DNA of 64,000 nt. It comes from Mycobacterium sp. Aquia_216. GTDB lineage: Bacteria > Actinomycetota > Actinomycetes > Mycobacteriales > Mycobacteriaceae. This document shows, in pieces, positions 17,493-27,399 of the stretch. The notes beneath the pieces were generated by a model. That model was not told the DNA's origin and did not search any database. It saw only the letters and a list, made by a program, of their open reading frames with translations. The position numbers and the translations under genes are program-made. Numbering within the stretch: position 1 is the stretch's first letter; each line of letters begins with the position of its first letter. Location: NCBI RefSeq assembly GCF_026723865.1, contig NZ_CP113529.1, positions 5,456,001 through 5,520,000 of the forward strand, in the 5' to 3' direction.

Positions 17493-19483
17493 TGGTGCTC
17501 CGTCATCTTTGTTTCGAAATCCTTTGTTGCACAGAAGATGACGTCGTTGTCATATCCTTTATTGGCGTTCAATAGATAGCGGTACTGCGGCACCCGAGCG
17601 AAAAGTTCCGCATGCGTGCCGACGTGGGTGATCGTTGGCCCAGACTCAGCGTCTCCCAGCACGGCCACCCGATCCGCGAGCAGCACCGTGGACAGCCGGC
17701 GCGCGACGATGATGCCCGTGACCCCTTTGAGCGCCATCCGGAGCGCCTCGGTGATCTCTGTCTCGGTCTGCGCGTCGAGCCCGGACAGGGCATCATCGAT
17801 CACCAGCAGCTTCGGTGTCGCGACGATCGCCCGGGCCAGGCACAACCGCTGACGCTGTCCACCGGAGAGCCGCATGCCCTGTTCACCGATGCGGGTGTCG
17901 ATCCCAAACGGCAGGTCGTGGACGAACCGCGCCGCCGCGACGTCGATGGCCGCAGCTAATTCCACATCAGTGGCATCCGGCCGGCCCATCCGCAGGTTCT
18001 CGGCCACCGACATCGAAAACACCGTCGGATACTCGAATGCCGTGCACACCGCGCGGCGCAGCGAGGGCAGCGACATCTCCCGAATGTCCCGGCCGTCCAG
18101 GAGTATCTGCCCCTCAGAACCGTCGTAGATGCGGGAAAGCAGGGCTGTCAGAAGAGATTTCCCCGCGCCGGTGGCACCGACGATGGCCAGCGTCTCGCCG
18201 GCCTCGACAGCCAGGTTGACGTGGCGGAGCACCCATCTGTCGCCCGCTACCGGGTCGGGCACCCGAAAGCCGACATCGCGCAGCTCGAGCCGACCGGCGC
18301 CGACCGATGCGGAATCGGGACCGTCCGCGATATCGCAGGGCGCGTCGAAGATTTCGGCGATCCGGTTCGCCGCGGTCATCGCCTCCTGGGTCATCGAGAG
18401 CAGGAAGCCCATCGAGGCGACCGGCCAGACCAGTGACAGCGTCATCGTGATGAAGGCGGCCAGCGTGCCGATCGTGACCAGCCCGTGGCCCGCCGCGTAG
18501 GCACCGAAACCCAGCAGCACCACGAGCGCCACGTTGGGGATGACTTCGAGCAAGGTCCAAAACCTCGCCGCCACCGACACCTTGGCGCGTCCGATCTCGT
18601 ACATCTTGCCGGCTTGCGCGTCGAACCGCTCGAACACGTGGTCCTCACGCCCGAACGCCAGCACCACGCCGCGCCCCAGCGCCGATTCTTCGACATGTGT
18701 TGCGAGGTGACCGGATTGGTCTTGGGCCTGCCGCGACAGCCGGGTGAACTCCCCTTGGTAGTGCAGCACGGTGGCGATGATCGGCACGATCGAGCCCAGC
18801 ACGACGAGACCCAACGGCCAGTACATCACGAGCAGGCACGCTGTCACGACCGTGATTTGCAAGATGTTGAGCAGCATGAATACCGCTCCGAACGACATCA
18901 AATCGCGAATGGTGGACAGGTCGTTCATAACCCGTGACACCAGCTGGCCGGATTGCCAGCGATGGTGAAACGACATCGGCAGCATCTGCAGCCGAGCGTG
19001 CAAGTCCCTACGGATATCCGTCTCGACGCCCATCGTGGCGTGTGCGGTGAACCAGCGGCGGATGAACAACATCACCGCATCGCCCACCCCGAGAGTCGTG
19101 GCAGCGATGCCCAGCACCCACAAACCGCTCGGGTCGTGGTGGCGTACCGGCCCGTCGATAACGGCTCTGGTCAATATCGGAACACCAACCGTAGCAACGA
19201 GACTCGCGATCGCCACCGCGACGATGACGATCCAGCGGGCGCGGTGGGGAATCAGGTAGGGCAGCAGACGCTTCAGGTCTGAGGCCGGCCCCGGGCGCTT
19301 GGGCGCAGCGGCGATCGCAGACGATACGCGCAGAGCAGGTGTATCCGGCGGGCCCGTGGCCTCAGTCACAACGATTCCGTCTGTAGAAGTTTCTTGCGGC
19401 CAGTGGCACCGAAATCGAAGTCCCGCAACGACAACGCTGACCAAGACCCCCAATGTCTTGGCCTGCCACCCGGATTCGATCAT
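17489..19483 (-). CDS. ABC exporter half-transporter with degenerate catalytic site
   Basis: Up to 664 residues. Six membrane helices are followed by a nucleotide-binding domain with Walker A (G-A-T-G-A-G-K-S) and a perfect signature L-S-G-G-Q-R-Q. Walker B reads V-I-D-D, with Asp replacing the catalytic Glu, and the H-loop reads A-R-R-L, with Arg replacing His (codon at 17699-17701). This is the pattern of the non-hydrolysing site in heterodimeric exporters, and it complements the partner's altered signature. The start is uncertain: a GTG at 19369 (V-T-E-A-T-G) gives 626 residues with a normal cytoplasmic leader, while the ATG at 19483 adds 38 residues without a visible ribosome binding site. 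Divergent from prrA. Confidence 0.88.
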   Translation of the reverse strand: MIESGWQAKTLGVLVSVVVAGLRFRCHWPQETSTDGIVVTEATGPPDTPALRVSSAIAAAPKRPGPASDLKRLLPYLIPHRARWIVIVAVAIASLVATVGVPILTRAVIDGPVRHHDPSGLWVLGIAATTLGVGDAVMLFIRRWFTAHATMGVETDIRRDLHARLQMLPMSFHHRWQSGQLVSRVMNDLSTIRDLMSFGAVFMLLNILQITVVTACLLVMYWPLGLVVLGSIVPIIATVLHYQGEFTRLSRQAQDQSGHLATHVEESALGRGVVLAFGREDHVFERFDAQAGKMYEIGRAKVSVAARFWTLLEVIPNVALVVLLGFGAYAAGHGLVTIGTLAAFITMTLSLVWPVASMGFLLSMTQEAMTAANRIAEIFDAPCDIADGPDSASVGAGRLELRDVGFRVPDPVAGDRWVLRHVNLAVEAGETLAIVGATGAGKSLLTALLSRIYDGSEGQILLDGRDIREMSLPSLRRAVCTAFEYPTVFSMSVAENLRMGRPDATDVELAAAIDVAAARFVHDLPFGIDTRIGEQGMRLSGGQRQRLCLARAIVATPKLLVIDDALSGLDAQTETEITEALRMALKGVTGIIVARRLSTVLLADRVAVLGDAESGPTITHVGTHAELFARVPQYRYLLNANKGYDNDVIFCATKDFETKMTEHQ

Positions 19484-19587
19484 GGCATGGTGTCATCGGT
19501 GGTCAGTCGCGGCGAAGACTCGAAAACGTAACCATTTAGCCACCGGGCCACTCCCCGATGACCTGCCGAAGGCAACAATCGGGCAAG

Positions 19588-20298
19588 ATGGTCGGCATGG
19601 ACACTGGTCCGACCTCACCTCGCGTCTTGGTCGTCGACGACGACGCCGACGTGCTCGCCTCGCTGGAACGCGGCCTTCGGCTTTCCGGCTTCGAAGTGTC
19701 GACCGCAGTCGACGGGGCCGAGGCCTTGCGTAGCGCCACCGAGACGCGCCCCGACGCGATCGTGCTCGACATCAACATGCCCGTGCTGGACGGCGTCAGC
19801 GTGGTCACCGCCCTGCGTGCGATGGACAACGACGTCCCGGTCTGCGTGCTGTCCGCGCGCAGCTCGGTCGACGACCGGGTAGCCGGCCTGGAGGCCGGTG
19901 CCGATGACTACCTCGTCAAACCGTTCGTACTGGCCGAGCTGGTCGCGCGGGTCAAGGCGCTGCTGCGCCGCCGCGGGGCCACGGCCACGTCCTCCTCGGA
20001 AACCATCACGGTGGGCCCGCTGGAGGTGGACATCCCCGGCCGGCGGGCCCGGGTCAATGGCGTCGACGTCGATCTGACCAAACGCGAGTTCGACCTGCTG
20101 GCGGTGCTGGCGGAGCACAAGACCGCCGTGCTGTCCCGCGCGCAACTGTTGGAGCTGGTGTGGGGCTATGACTTCGCCGCCGACACCAACGTCGTCGACG
20201 TCTTTATCGGCTACCTGCGCCGCAAGCTGGAGGCCAACGGCGGCCCCCGGTTGCTGCACACCGTCCGCGGGGTTGGATTCGTGCTGCGCATGCAGTAG
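19588..20298 (+). CDS. prrA: response regulator PrrA
   Basis: 236 residues, the length of Rv0903c and nearly identical in remembered sequence. The receiver domain (about 11-125) has the acidic cluster D17-D19, the phospho-acceptor D61 (V-L-D-I-N-M-P) and the K of V-K-P-F. The C-terminal OmpR/PhoB winged helix spans about 140-235 (L-T-K-R-E-F-D-L-L, then [11 protein letters not shown]). PrrA is the DNA-binding half of the PrrAB two-component system, essential in M. tuberculosis and linked to adaptation inside macrophages. ATG 19588 is chosen; an ATG at 19597 is also possible. Followed after 23 bp by prrB. Confidence 0.97.
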   Translation: MVGMDTGPTSPRVLVVDDDADVLASLERGLRLSGFEVSTAVDGAEALRSATETRPDAIVLDINMPVLDGVSVVTALRAMDNDVPVCVLSARSSVDDRVAGLEAGADDYLVKPFVLAELVARVKALLRRRGATATSSSETITVGPLEVDIPGRRARVNGVDVDLTKREFDLLAVLAEHKTAVLSRAQLLELVWGYDFAADTNVVDVFIGYLRRKLEANGGPRLLHTVRGVGFVLRMQ

Positions 20299-20321
20299 CG
20301 ATGCGGTAGGCAGCAGCAGCC

Positions 20322-21662
20322 ATGAAATTCCTGTCGCGGACCTTGGCCCGTACGCCCTCGCTGCGGACCCGGGTGGTGTTCGCGACAGCCATCGGCGCCG
20401 CGATTCCCGTGCTCATCGTCGGTGCCGTCGTCTGGGTCGGGATCACCAACGACCGCAAGGAGCGGCTGGACCGCCGCCTCGACGAGGCCGCGGGTTTCGC
20501 GATCCCGTTCCTGCCGCGCGGCCTGGACGAAATACCGCGCTCGCCCAACGACCGTGACGCGATCATGACGATCCGGCGGGGCAGCCGGGTGAAGTCGAAT
20601 TCCGATGTCACGCTGCCCCAGTTCGACGTCGACTACACCGACACCTATGTCCACGGTGTGCGTTACCGGGTACGCACGGTGGAGATACCGGGACCGGAGC
20701 CGACCTCGCTGGCCGTCGGAGCGACCTACGACGCCACCCTCGCCGAGACCAACAATCTGCACCGCCGGGTGTTGCTGATCTGTGGGTTTGCCATCTTCGC
20801 GTCGACGGTGTTCGCGTGGCTGCTGGCCTCTTTCGCGGTGCGCCCGTTCAAACAGCTTGCGCAGCAAACCCGATTGATCGACGCGGGCGACGAGGCGCCA
20901 CGGGTCGAAGTGCACGGCGCCACCGAGGCCGTCGAGATCGCCGAGGCCATGCGCGGCATGCTGCAACGCATCTGGAACGAGCAAAACCGCACCAAGGAGG
21001 CCCTGTCCTCGGCGCGCGATTTCGCTGCCGTGTCTTCCCACGAATTGCGCACACCCCTGACCGCGATGCGCACCAACCTCGAGGTGTTGTCGACCCTCGA
21101 CCTGCCCGATGACCAGCGCAAAGAGGTGATCAGCGACGTCATCCGCACGCAATCCCGGATCGAGGCGACGCTCGGTGCGCTGGAGCGGTTGGCACAGGGC
21201 GAACTGTCCACGTCCGACGATCACGTGCCGGTCGACATCACCGAGCTGCTCGACCGCGCCGCCCACGACGCGACCCGCATCTACCCCGGCCTCGACGTAT
21301 CCCTGGTGCCGTCGCCGACCTGCATCGTCGTCGGGATGCCGGCCGGGTTGCGGCTGGCCGTCGACAACGCCATCGCCAACGCTGTCAAACATGGCGGTGC
21401 CACCCGGGTCCAGCTGTCGGCGGTCAGCTCGCGCGCCGGAGTGGACATCGCCATCGACGACAACGGCAGCGGCGTGCCCGAAGGCGAGCGTCAAGTGGTG
21501 TTCGAGCGGTTCTCCCGCGGGTCGACGGCCTCGCACTCGGGGTCGGGTCTAGGGCTGGCGCTGGTGGCCCAGCAGGCCCATTTGCACGGCGGGACGGCGT
21601 CGCTGCAAGACAGCCCACTGGGCGGAGCGCGCCTCCTGTTGCACCTGCCCGCCCCGAGTTAA
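20322..21662 (+). CDS. prrB: sensor histidine kinase PrrB
   Basis: 446 residues. Two membrane helices (about 16-41 and 148-172) enclose an extracytoplasmic sensor of about 105 residues. A HAMP region (about 170-220) leads to the dimerisation helix with the phospho-acceptor H240 in S-S-H-E-L-R-T-P-L. The ATPase domain has the N box (V-D-N-A-I-A-N-A-V-K-H), the G1 motif D-D-N-G-S-G-V and the G2 motif G-S-G-L-G-L-A-L-V. All catalytic motifs are intact. It phosphorylates PrrA, encoded 23 bp upstream. Confidence 0.97.
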   Translation: MKFLSRTLARTPSLRTRVVFATAIGAAIPVLIVGAVVWVGITNDRKERLDRRLDEAAGFAIPFLPRGLDEIPRSPNDRDAIMTIRRGSRVKSNSDVTLPQFDVDYTDTYVHGVRYRVRTVEIPGPEPTSLAVGATYDATLAETNNLHRRVLLICGFAIFASTVFAWLLASFAVRPFKQLAQQTRLIDAGDEAPRVEVHGATEAVEIAEAMRGMLQRIWNEQNRTKEALSSARDFAAVSSHELRTPLTAMRTNLEVLSTLDLPDDQRKEVISDVIRTQSRIEATLGALERLAQGELSTSDDHVPVDITELLDRAAHDATRIYPGLDVSLVPSPTCIVVGMPAGLRLAVDNAIANAVKHGGATRVQLSAVSSRAGVDIAIDDNGSGVPEGERQVVFERFSRGSTASHSGSGLGLALVAQQAHLHGGTASLQDSPLGGARLLLHLPAPS

Positions 21663-21678
21663 TGCCTGGCGCCCGTGA

Positions 21679-22179
21679 TTATTTCCGCGAGTTGGTGTGC
21701 CACGGCGTGAAGCCGGCGCGCAATGCGGACTGCTCGTCGGAGAACCACAACTGAGCAACCGTTGGGTCGTAGCTGGGATTGTCTGGGGTGTAGTAAAGCC
21801 GGGTATCGATGCGCGCCTTGACCAGCCATCCCGCCGGTCCGCGGCCGTCGGGGCCGGCCTGAGCGGAGCCGGGCCCGTACGGTGCGGGCGGCGGTACCGC
21901 GATCTTTCTCGTCGGCGACTCCCCGGCAGCCGGAATGCTTTTCGTGACCGGAATCTTCGTTGTCCGGGACTCGATATCTGCGGGGATCATCGTCGTGGGG
22001 GGCTCTGTCACCACCCTTGTCGTCGGCGGGTCGGCCACAATCCTGGTGGTCGGCGGATCGGGTATCGGCGGATTGTCGTGCGGTACTTCGCGTTTGACGG
22101 GGCGGCCCAAGAGCACCAGCGTCAACACCAACCCCAGCGCGAACGACAAACCGAACAGCCACCAGTGCATGTGATTCAT
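21679..22179 (-). CDS. arfC: ArfC, membrane-anchored protein of the arf operon
   Basis: 166 residues. One membrane helix (about residues 4-23, after M-N-H-M-H-W-W) is followed by a Thr/Pro-rich tail with repeated P-P-T-T-R/K-I-V units (about 38-85) and a globular end with Y-Y-T-P-D-N-P. The ATG at 22179 overlaps the arfB stop as ATGA, fixing the start; a longer open frame to 22257 lies over arfB. In M. tuberculosis the ArfABC proteins are needed for ammonia release and rapid adaptation to acid. Length is close to Rv0901 (175 residues). Confidence 0.88.
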   Translation of the reverse strand: MNHMHWWLFGLSFALGLVLTLVLLGRPVKREVPHDNPPIPDPPTTRIVADPPTTRVVTEPPTTMIPADIESRTTKIPVTKSIPAAGESPTRKIAVPPPAPYGPGSAQAGPDGRGPAGWLVKARIDTRLYYTPDNPSYDPTVAQLWFSDEQSALRAGFTPWHTNSRK

Positions 22180-22274
22180 CGGCGCGCACCTATCAGCACG
22201 GCGATCACCCAGGCAACAGCCGATCCCGCCACGAAGGCCAACAGGTACCACAACCACTGGATCACGAAATCCAT
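22176..22274 (-). CDS. arfB: ArfB, 32-residue single-helix membrane peptide
   Basis: A very short gene between arfA and arfC. The peptide begins M-D-F-V-I-Q-W and is one membrane helix (about residues 4-28) ending G-A-R-R-stop. The Shine-Dalgarno sequence GAAGGGG lies just upstream of the ATG at 22274. The N-terminus matches M. tuberculosis Rv0900 (50 residues), which continues into a soluble tail that is missing here. It overlaps arfC by 4 bp (ATGA) and starts 11 bp after arfA, so all three are translated as a unit. Known only as a component of the ArfABC complex. Confidence 0.87.
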   Translation of the reverse strand: MDFVIQWLWYLLAFVAGSAVAWVIAVLIGARR

Positions 22275-22285
22275 GCCGCCCCTTC

Positions 22286-23248
22286 TCAGCCGATCACGAT
22301 TTCGACGCGGCGGTTCTTCGCGCGACCATCGGCGGTGTCGTTGGTGGCGACCGGGTCGATCGAACCGAGACCCCGAACCGTGAGACGGTCGCCGGTAACA
22401 CCATGGGCGACAAGGAAATTAGCGACCGTTTGGGCGCGGTTGTTGCTCAGCGGAACGTTCACGGACTCGGTGCCGGAATTGTCGGTGTAGCCGTTGATCG
22501 CCGCGTGCGCACTCGGGCAGGCCCTCAGCTTGTCGGCCACCTGGGTCAGAATCTGATCGTCGGCGGCGGTCAGGCTGAATCCGTCGTTGCCGAACGTAAT
22601 CGGGCCGCCGGTAGCGGTATTGATCGCCGCCTGCAGATCGCCGCACTGGCCCGCGGGTGCCGGCGGTGCCGGCAGCGGGGTCGAGCCGTCGACCGCAAGC
22701 TGGTCAACGACAGTCAGATTCGACCAGGTGTGGGCGGCCTCCCGGTCGATCGCGTTCTTCTGATCCTGCGACGCGGCCGTCCCGGTCAGGGTGATCGTGT
22801 CCCCGTTGACCGCGAGATTGAAGTCGGTGATCGACGCGCTGTTCTTGAAAATCGGTCCGGCGTTGGAGAAATCGAGCGCGTCGACAGTCGGGTTGATCCG
22901 GATTTGGTCGACGATGTTGACGCCGGCAGGCAGCGCGCCTTTCAGCACCTTCGTCAGCACGGCTTTCGCGGAATCGTCGGGGAAATCACCGGTCAGGGTT
23001 ATGTCGTTGCCGCTGCGGGCAATTGACAGCGGCGCCAGAGCCAACGGCGCCTTTGCGGGCTTACCCGACGATGCGACCACCGGCGCCGTGCCGGCCATCG
23101 TCCGGGCGAACACGCCATAGCCGATTGCGGCTATCAGTAGCGGAATAAGCACCGCCCCGATCAGCCAGGGCAGGCCCAGCGAGCGACGGGAGGAGCTCCG
23201 GGACCGCCACGAGTCAGCCGGTTGGCCGACACGCGCGCGTAGGCCCAC
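22286..23248 (-). CDS. arfA: ArfA/OmpATb, BON and OmpA-domain membrane protein
   Basis: 320 residues from a GTG at 23248. The start is decided by the strong ribosome binding site GAGGAGGGG nine or so bases upstream; a longer frame to 23299 would begin inside it. One membrane helix (about residues 30-52, L-P-W-L-I-G-A-V-L-I-P) is followed by two BON-like repeats (about 75-210) and an OmpA-like peptidoglycan-binding domain (about 225-320, with N-G-Y-T-D-N-S-G and G-R-A-K-N-R-R-V-E-I). Domain order and length match Rv0899 (326 residues). Role: cell-wall-linked part of the ammonia-release/acid-adaptation operon; the older porin claim is disputed. Confidence 0.93.
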   Translation of the reverse strand: MGLRARVGQPADSWRSRSSSRRSLGLPWLIGAVLIPLLIAAIGYGVFARTMAGTAPVVASSGKPAKAPLALAPLSIARSGNDITLTGDFPDDSAKAVLTKVLKGALPAGVNIVDQIRINPTVDALDFSNAGPIFKNSASITDFNLAVNGDTITLTGTAASQDQKNAIDREAAHTWSNLTVVDQLAVDGSTPLPAPPAPAGQCGDLQAAINTATGGPITFGNDGFSLTAADDQILTQVADKLRACPSAHAAINGYTDNSGTESVNVPLSNNRAQTVANFLVAHGVTGDRLTVRGLGSIDPVATNDTADGRAKNRRVEIVIG

Positions 23249-23356
23249 GATTTTTCCCCTCCTCGGTGCACTTGCCCGCGACCCTCCGTCCGCGGGCAAT
23301 ATTGCAGCCTACCGACTCGGCTCTGCGACACCGGTCGCGTCGGGCACACTGGAGCG

Positions 23357-23614
23357 ATGGGCAGTAAACCGACCGATAGCGAAACCCTGGCGCACATTCG
23401 CAATCTTGTTGCCGAGGAGAAAGACCTGCGGGCACAGCTTCAGCACCACGACATCAGCGAATCCGAGGAGCACGACAGGCTCCGCCGGGTCGAGGTGGAA
23501 CTCGACCAGTGCTGGGACCTGCTGCGTCAGCGACGCGCGCTGCGCGAAACCGGCGGCGATCCGCGCGAAGCCGCGGTGCGTCCCGGCGACCAGGTCGAGG
23601 GCTACCTGGGCTAG
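23357..23614 (+). CDS. DUF2630 protein (Rv0898c-like)
   Basis: 85 residues, close to Rv0898c (87). It is a short, highly charged helical protein: residues about 8-60 form a predicted coiled coil (V-A-E-E-K-D-L-R-A-Q-L ... R-L-R-R-V-E-V-E-L-D-Q-C-W-D-L-L-R-Q-R-R-A-L-R). Function unknown. Its stop (23612-23614) is 2 bp before the ATG of the FAD oxidoreductase, so the two are in one operon. Confidence 0.88.
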   Translation: MGSKPTDSETLAHIRNLVAEEKDLRAQLQHHDISESEEHDRLRRVEVELDQCWDLLRQRRALRETGGDPREAAVRPGDQVEGYLG

Positions 23615-23616
23615 AC

Positions 23617-25188
23617 ATGTCCCTCGATGACGCGCCGGATTATGACGTAGTCGTCGTGGGCGGGGGCCACAACGGCCTGGTGGCGGCCGGCTACCTGGCC
23701 CGAGCCGGCCTTCGGGTGCGGCTGCTGGAACGGCTGGACCACCTCGGTGGGGCCGCGATCTCGGCACAGGCCTTCGACGGCGTCGAGGTCCGGCTGTCGC
23801 GATACTCCTACCTCGTCAGCTTGCTGCCACCACGCATCGTCGAGGACCTGGGCGCCGACGTGCGGTTGGCCCGGCGCCAATTTTCGTCGTACACGCCCCA
23901 ACCGGCGACGGGTGGGCGCAGCGGCCTGCTGATCGGGTCGCACGACGGGAGCGATCCGTTCCGCGCGGTCGGCGCTGCCGACGACGCACGCGGTTTCGCC
24001 GAGTTCTACCGACGCAGCCGCCTGGTGACCGACCGGCTGTGGCCGACGCTGACCGAACCGCTGCGCACCCGTGCACAAGCGCGCCGCCACGTGCTGGACG
24101 GCGGCGATCCCGAGGCCGCCGCCACGTGGCGGGCGATCGTCGAGGAACCGATCGGGCGCGCCATCACCGACGCGGTGCGCGACGATCTGGTCCGCGGGGT
24201 GATCGCCACCGACGCGCTGATCGGCACCTTCGCCCGCCTCGACGATCCGTCGCTGCGGCAGAACATCTGCTTCCTGTATCACGTACTCGGCGGGGATTGG
24301 GACGTCCCGATCGGCGGGATGGGCTCGGTGACCGCGGCACTGGCCGCCGCCGCCGACCGCCATGGCACCGAAATAACCACTGGCGCAGAAGTTTACGGTG
24401 TGGAACCGGACGGCCGGGTGCACTATCGCCAGGACGGCCAAGAGCGCCGGGTTCAGGGCCGGTTCATTCTGGCCGGCGTCACACCGGCGGTATTGGCCGA
24501 GCTGCTCGGTGAGCCACCGGCGCCGTCGGCCCCCGGAGCACAGGTGAAAGTGAACATGGTGCTGCGGCGCCTGCCCCGGTTGCGCGACCACGACGTCACC
24601 CCCGCGCAGGCGTTCGCCGGCACGTTTCACGTCAACGAGACGTGGAGTCAACTGGATACGGCCTACGCACGCGCCGACGCCGGCGAGCTACCGGATCCGC
24701 TGCCCTGTGAGGCGTACTGCCATTCGCTGACCGACCCCAGCATCCTGTCGGCCAGGCTGCGCGATTCGGGCGCTCAGACCATGACGGTGTTCGGCTTGCA
24801 CACACCCCACTCGTTGCTGGAAGGCGATTCCCCCGTCTCCCGCGGCCAGCTGACCGAGTCGGTGCTGGCATCGCTGAATTCCGTTCTGGCCGAACCGATT
24901 CAGGACGTACTGCTGAGCGACGCGCAGGGTCGGCCATGCATTGAGACGACGAGCACCCTGGACTTACAACGCACCCTGGCGATGACGGCAGGCAACATCT
25001 TTCACGGCGCACTGTCCTGGCCGTTCGCCGACGACGAGGACGCGCTCGACAGCCCGGCCCGCCAATGGGGCGTGGCCACTGCCCACGCACGAATCATGTT
25101 GTGCGGCTCCGGCGCTCGTCGCGGCGGGGCCGTGTCGGGCATCGGTGGCCACAACGCCGCGATGGCGGTGCTTGGCTCGCTTGCCTAG
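23617..25188 (+). CDS. FAD-dependent oxidoreductase, phytoene-desaturase-like (Rv0897c-like)
   Basis: 523 residues. The N-terminal dinucleotide fold is V-V-V-G-G-G-H-N-G-L-V-A-A-G-Y-L-A-R (about 12-29), followed by E-R and the phytoene-dehydrogenase-type G-G-A-A. The C-terminal FAD motif contains L-C-G-S-G-A-R-R-G-G-A-V-S-G-I-G-G-H-N-A-A. Such proteins desaturate or isomerise polyenes or oxidise amines; the substrate here is unknown. The ATG at 23617 is chosen because upstream in-frame sequence is the DUF2630 gene in another frame. Convergent with gltA2, whose end is 6 bp away. Confidence 0.9.
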   Translation: MSLDDAPDYDVVVVGGGHNGLVAAGYLARAGLRVRLLERLDHLGGAAISAQAFDGVEVRLSRYSYLVSLLPPRIVEDLGADVRLARRQFSSYTPQPATGGRSGLLIGSHDGSDPFRAVGAADDARGFAEFYRRSRLVTDRLWPTLTEPLRTRAQARRHVLDGGDPEAAATWRAIVEEPIGRAITDAVRDDLVRGVIATDALIGTFARLDDPSLRQNICFLYHVLGGDWDVPIGGMGSVTAALAAAADRHGTEITTGAEVYGVEPDGRVHYRQDGQERRVQGRFILAGVTPAVLAELLGEPPAPSAPGAQVKVNMVLRRLPRLRDHDVTPAQAFAGTFHVNETWSQLDTAYARADAGELPDPLPCEAYCHSLTDPSILSARLRDSGAQTMTVFGLHTPHSLLEGDSPVSRGQLTESVLASLNSVLAEPIQDVLLSDAQGRPCIETTSTLDLQRTLAMTAGNIFHGALSWPFADDEDALDSPARQWGVATAHARIMLCGSGARRGGAVSGIGGHNAAMAVLGSLA

Positions 25189-25194
25189 GGCCGG

Positions 25195-26487
<1,293 letters not shown>

Positions 26488-26668
26488 GAGAACCCCTTTG
26501 CGCTCTGGCTGGTATGGCTGCGCCTGACTAGGTGCGTACAGCTGAAGGTAGTCGTTATCGCGACGACGCGCCTGCCCGGGGTCACCTCTGCTGACCACAC
26601 GGCTTTCTGTGAGGTAAACCCCGCCTTATCGTGCGGTGTTGCGCCGCACAGGCGCCCGCCGTTTGTGA

Positions 26669-27328
26669 TCAGGGCTGCAACCGTTCGACCTGACCGCCGA
26701 CGACCCGAATGCGGTTATGCAGCCGGTTTTCTCGGCCCTGCCAGAATTCGACCACCTCGGGCGCGATCAGGTACCCACCCCAATTCGGCGGTACCGGGAC
26801 GTTCTCCGAGTCTGCGAAGCGAGCGGTCACGTCCGCCAGCTGTTCGAGCAGTGCCGCCCGGGACGCGATCGGCTGCGACTGGTGCGACGCCCAGGCGCCC
26901 AGCTGCGAGCCGCGCGGCCGCTTGGACCAGTAGTCCTCGGTGGCCTGCGGATCGACCTTGGTCACCGCACCCCGGACGTGGACCTGCCGACCGAGCAGGT
27001 ACCAGGGAAAGGTGGCCGACGCGTACGGCGTCTGGGCTAGCTCGATCCCTTTGGCCGAGTCGTAGTTGGAGAAAAAGGTGATCCCTGTCTCATCGACGCT
27101 CTTGCACAGCACCGAGCGGCTCACCGGCTTGCCGTGCGCGACGGTCGCCAGCACCATCGCGTTGGGCTCGGAGACCCCGAAACGCTCGGCATCTTCAATC
27201 CACGTCCGCAGCAACGGGAGCCACCCGTCGGCGAGCCAGGAAGCGTCGAGGTCCGCACTGCCGTCGCGCTCCGCTGACCCGTACTCCACGCGCATCCGTT
27301 GCAGGTGATCCTCATCTGGTCCGGCCAC
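26669..27328 (-). CDS. pdxH: pyridoxamine 5'-phosphate oxidase
   Basis: 219 residues. The FMN-dependent enzyme oxidises pyridoxamine or pyridoxine 5'-phosphate to pyridoxal phosphate. Family signatures are complete: [35 protein letters not shown] and the C-terminal [13 protein letters not shown]. It is strongly similar to M. tuberculosis Rv2607, but that gene sits elsewhere; here pdxH replaces several genes normally between gltA2 and citA. Whether this is the only copy cannot be judged from the window. It is divergent from citA, 71 bp apart. Confidence 0.95.
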   Translation of the reverse strand: MAGPDEDHLQRMRVEYGSAERDGSADLDASWLADGWLPLLRTWIEDAERFGVSEPNAMVLATVAHGKPVSRSVLCKSVDETGITFFSNYDSAKGIELAQTPYASATFPWYLLGRQVHVRGAVTKVDPQATEDYWSKRPRGSQLGAWASHQSQPIASRAALLEQLADVTARFADSENVPVPPNWGGYLIAPEVVEFWQGRENRLHNRIRVVGGQVERLQP

Positions 27329-27399
27329 CGGGCCAAGGCTACCGGCGGTAGCTACCGGCCGGTAGCGTCGACCGAAAGCCGAGGTGCAAGAATTTTCCT

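Noticed and set aside
23309..24651. Minus-strand frames opposite the FAD oxidoreductase
   Set aside because: The plus strand has clear FAD-binding motifs at both ends; the antisense frames show none.
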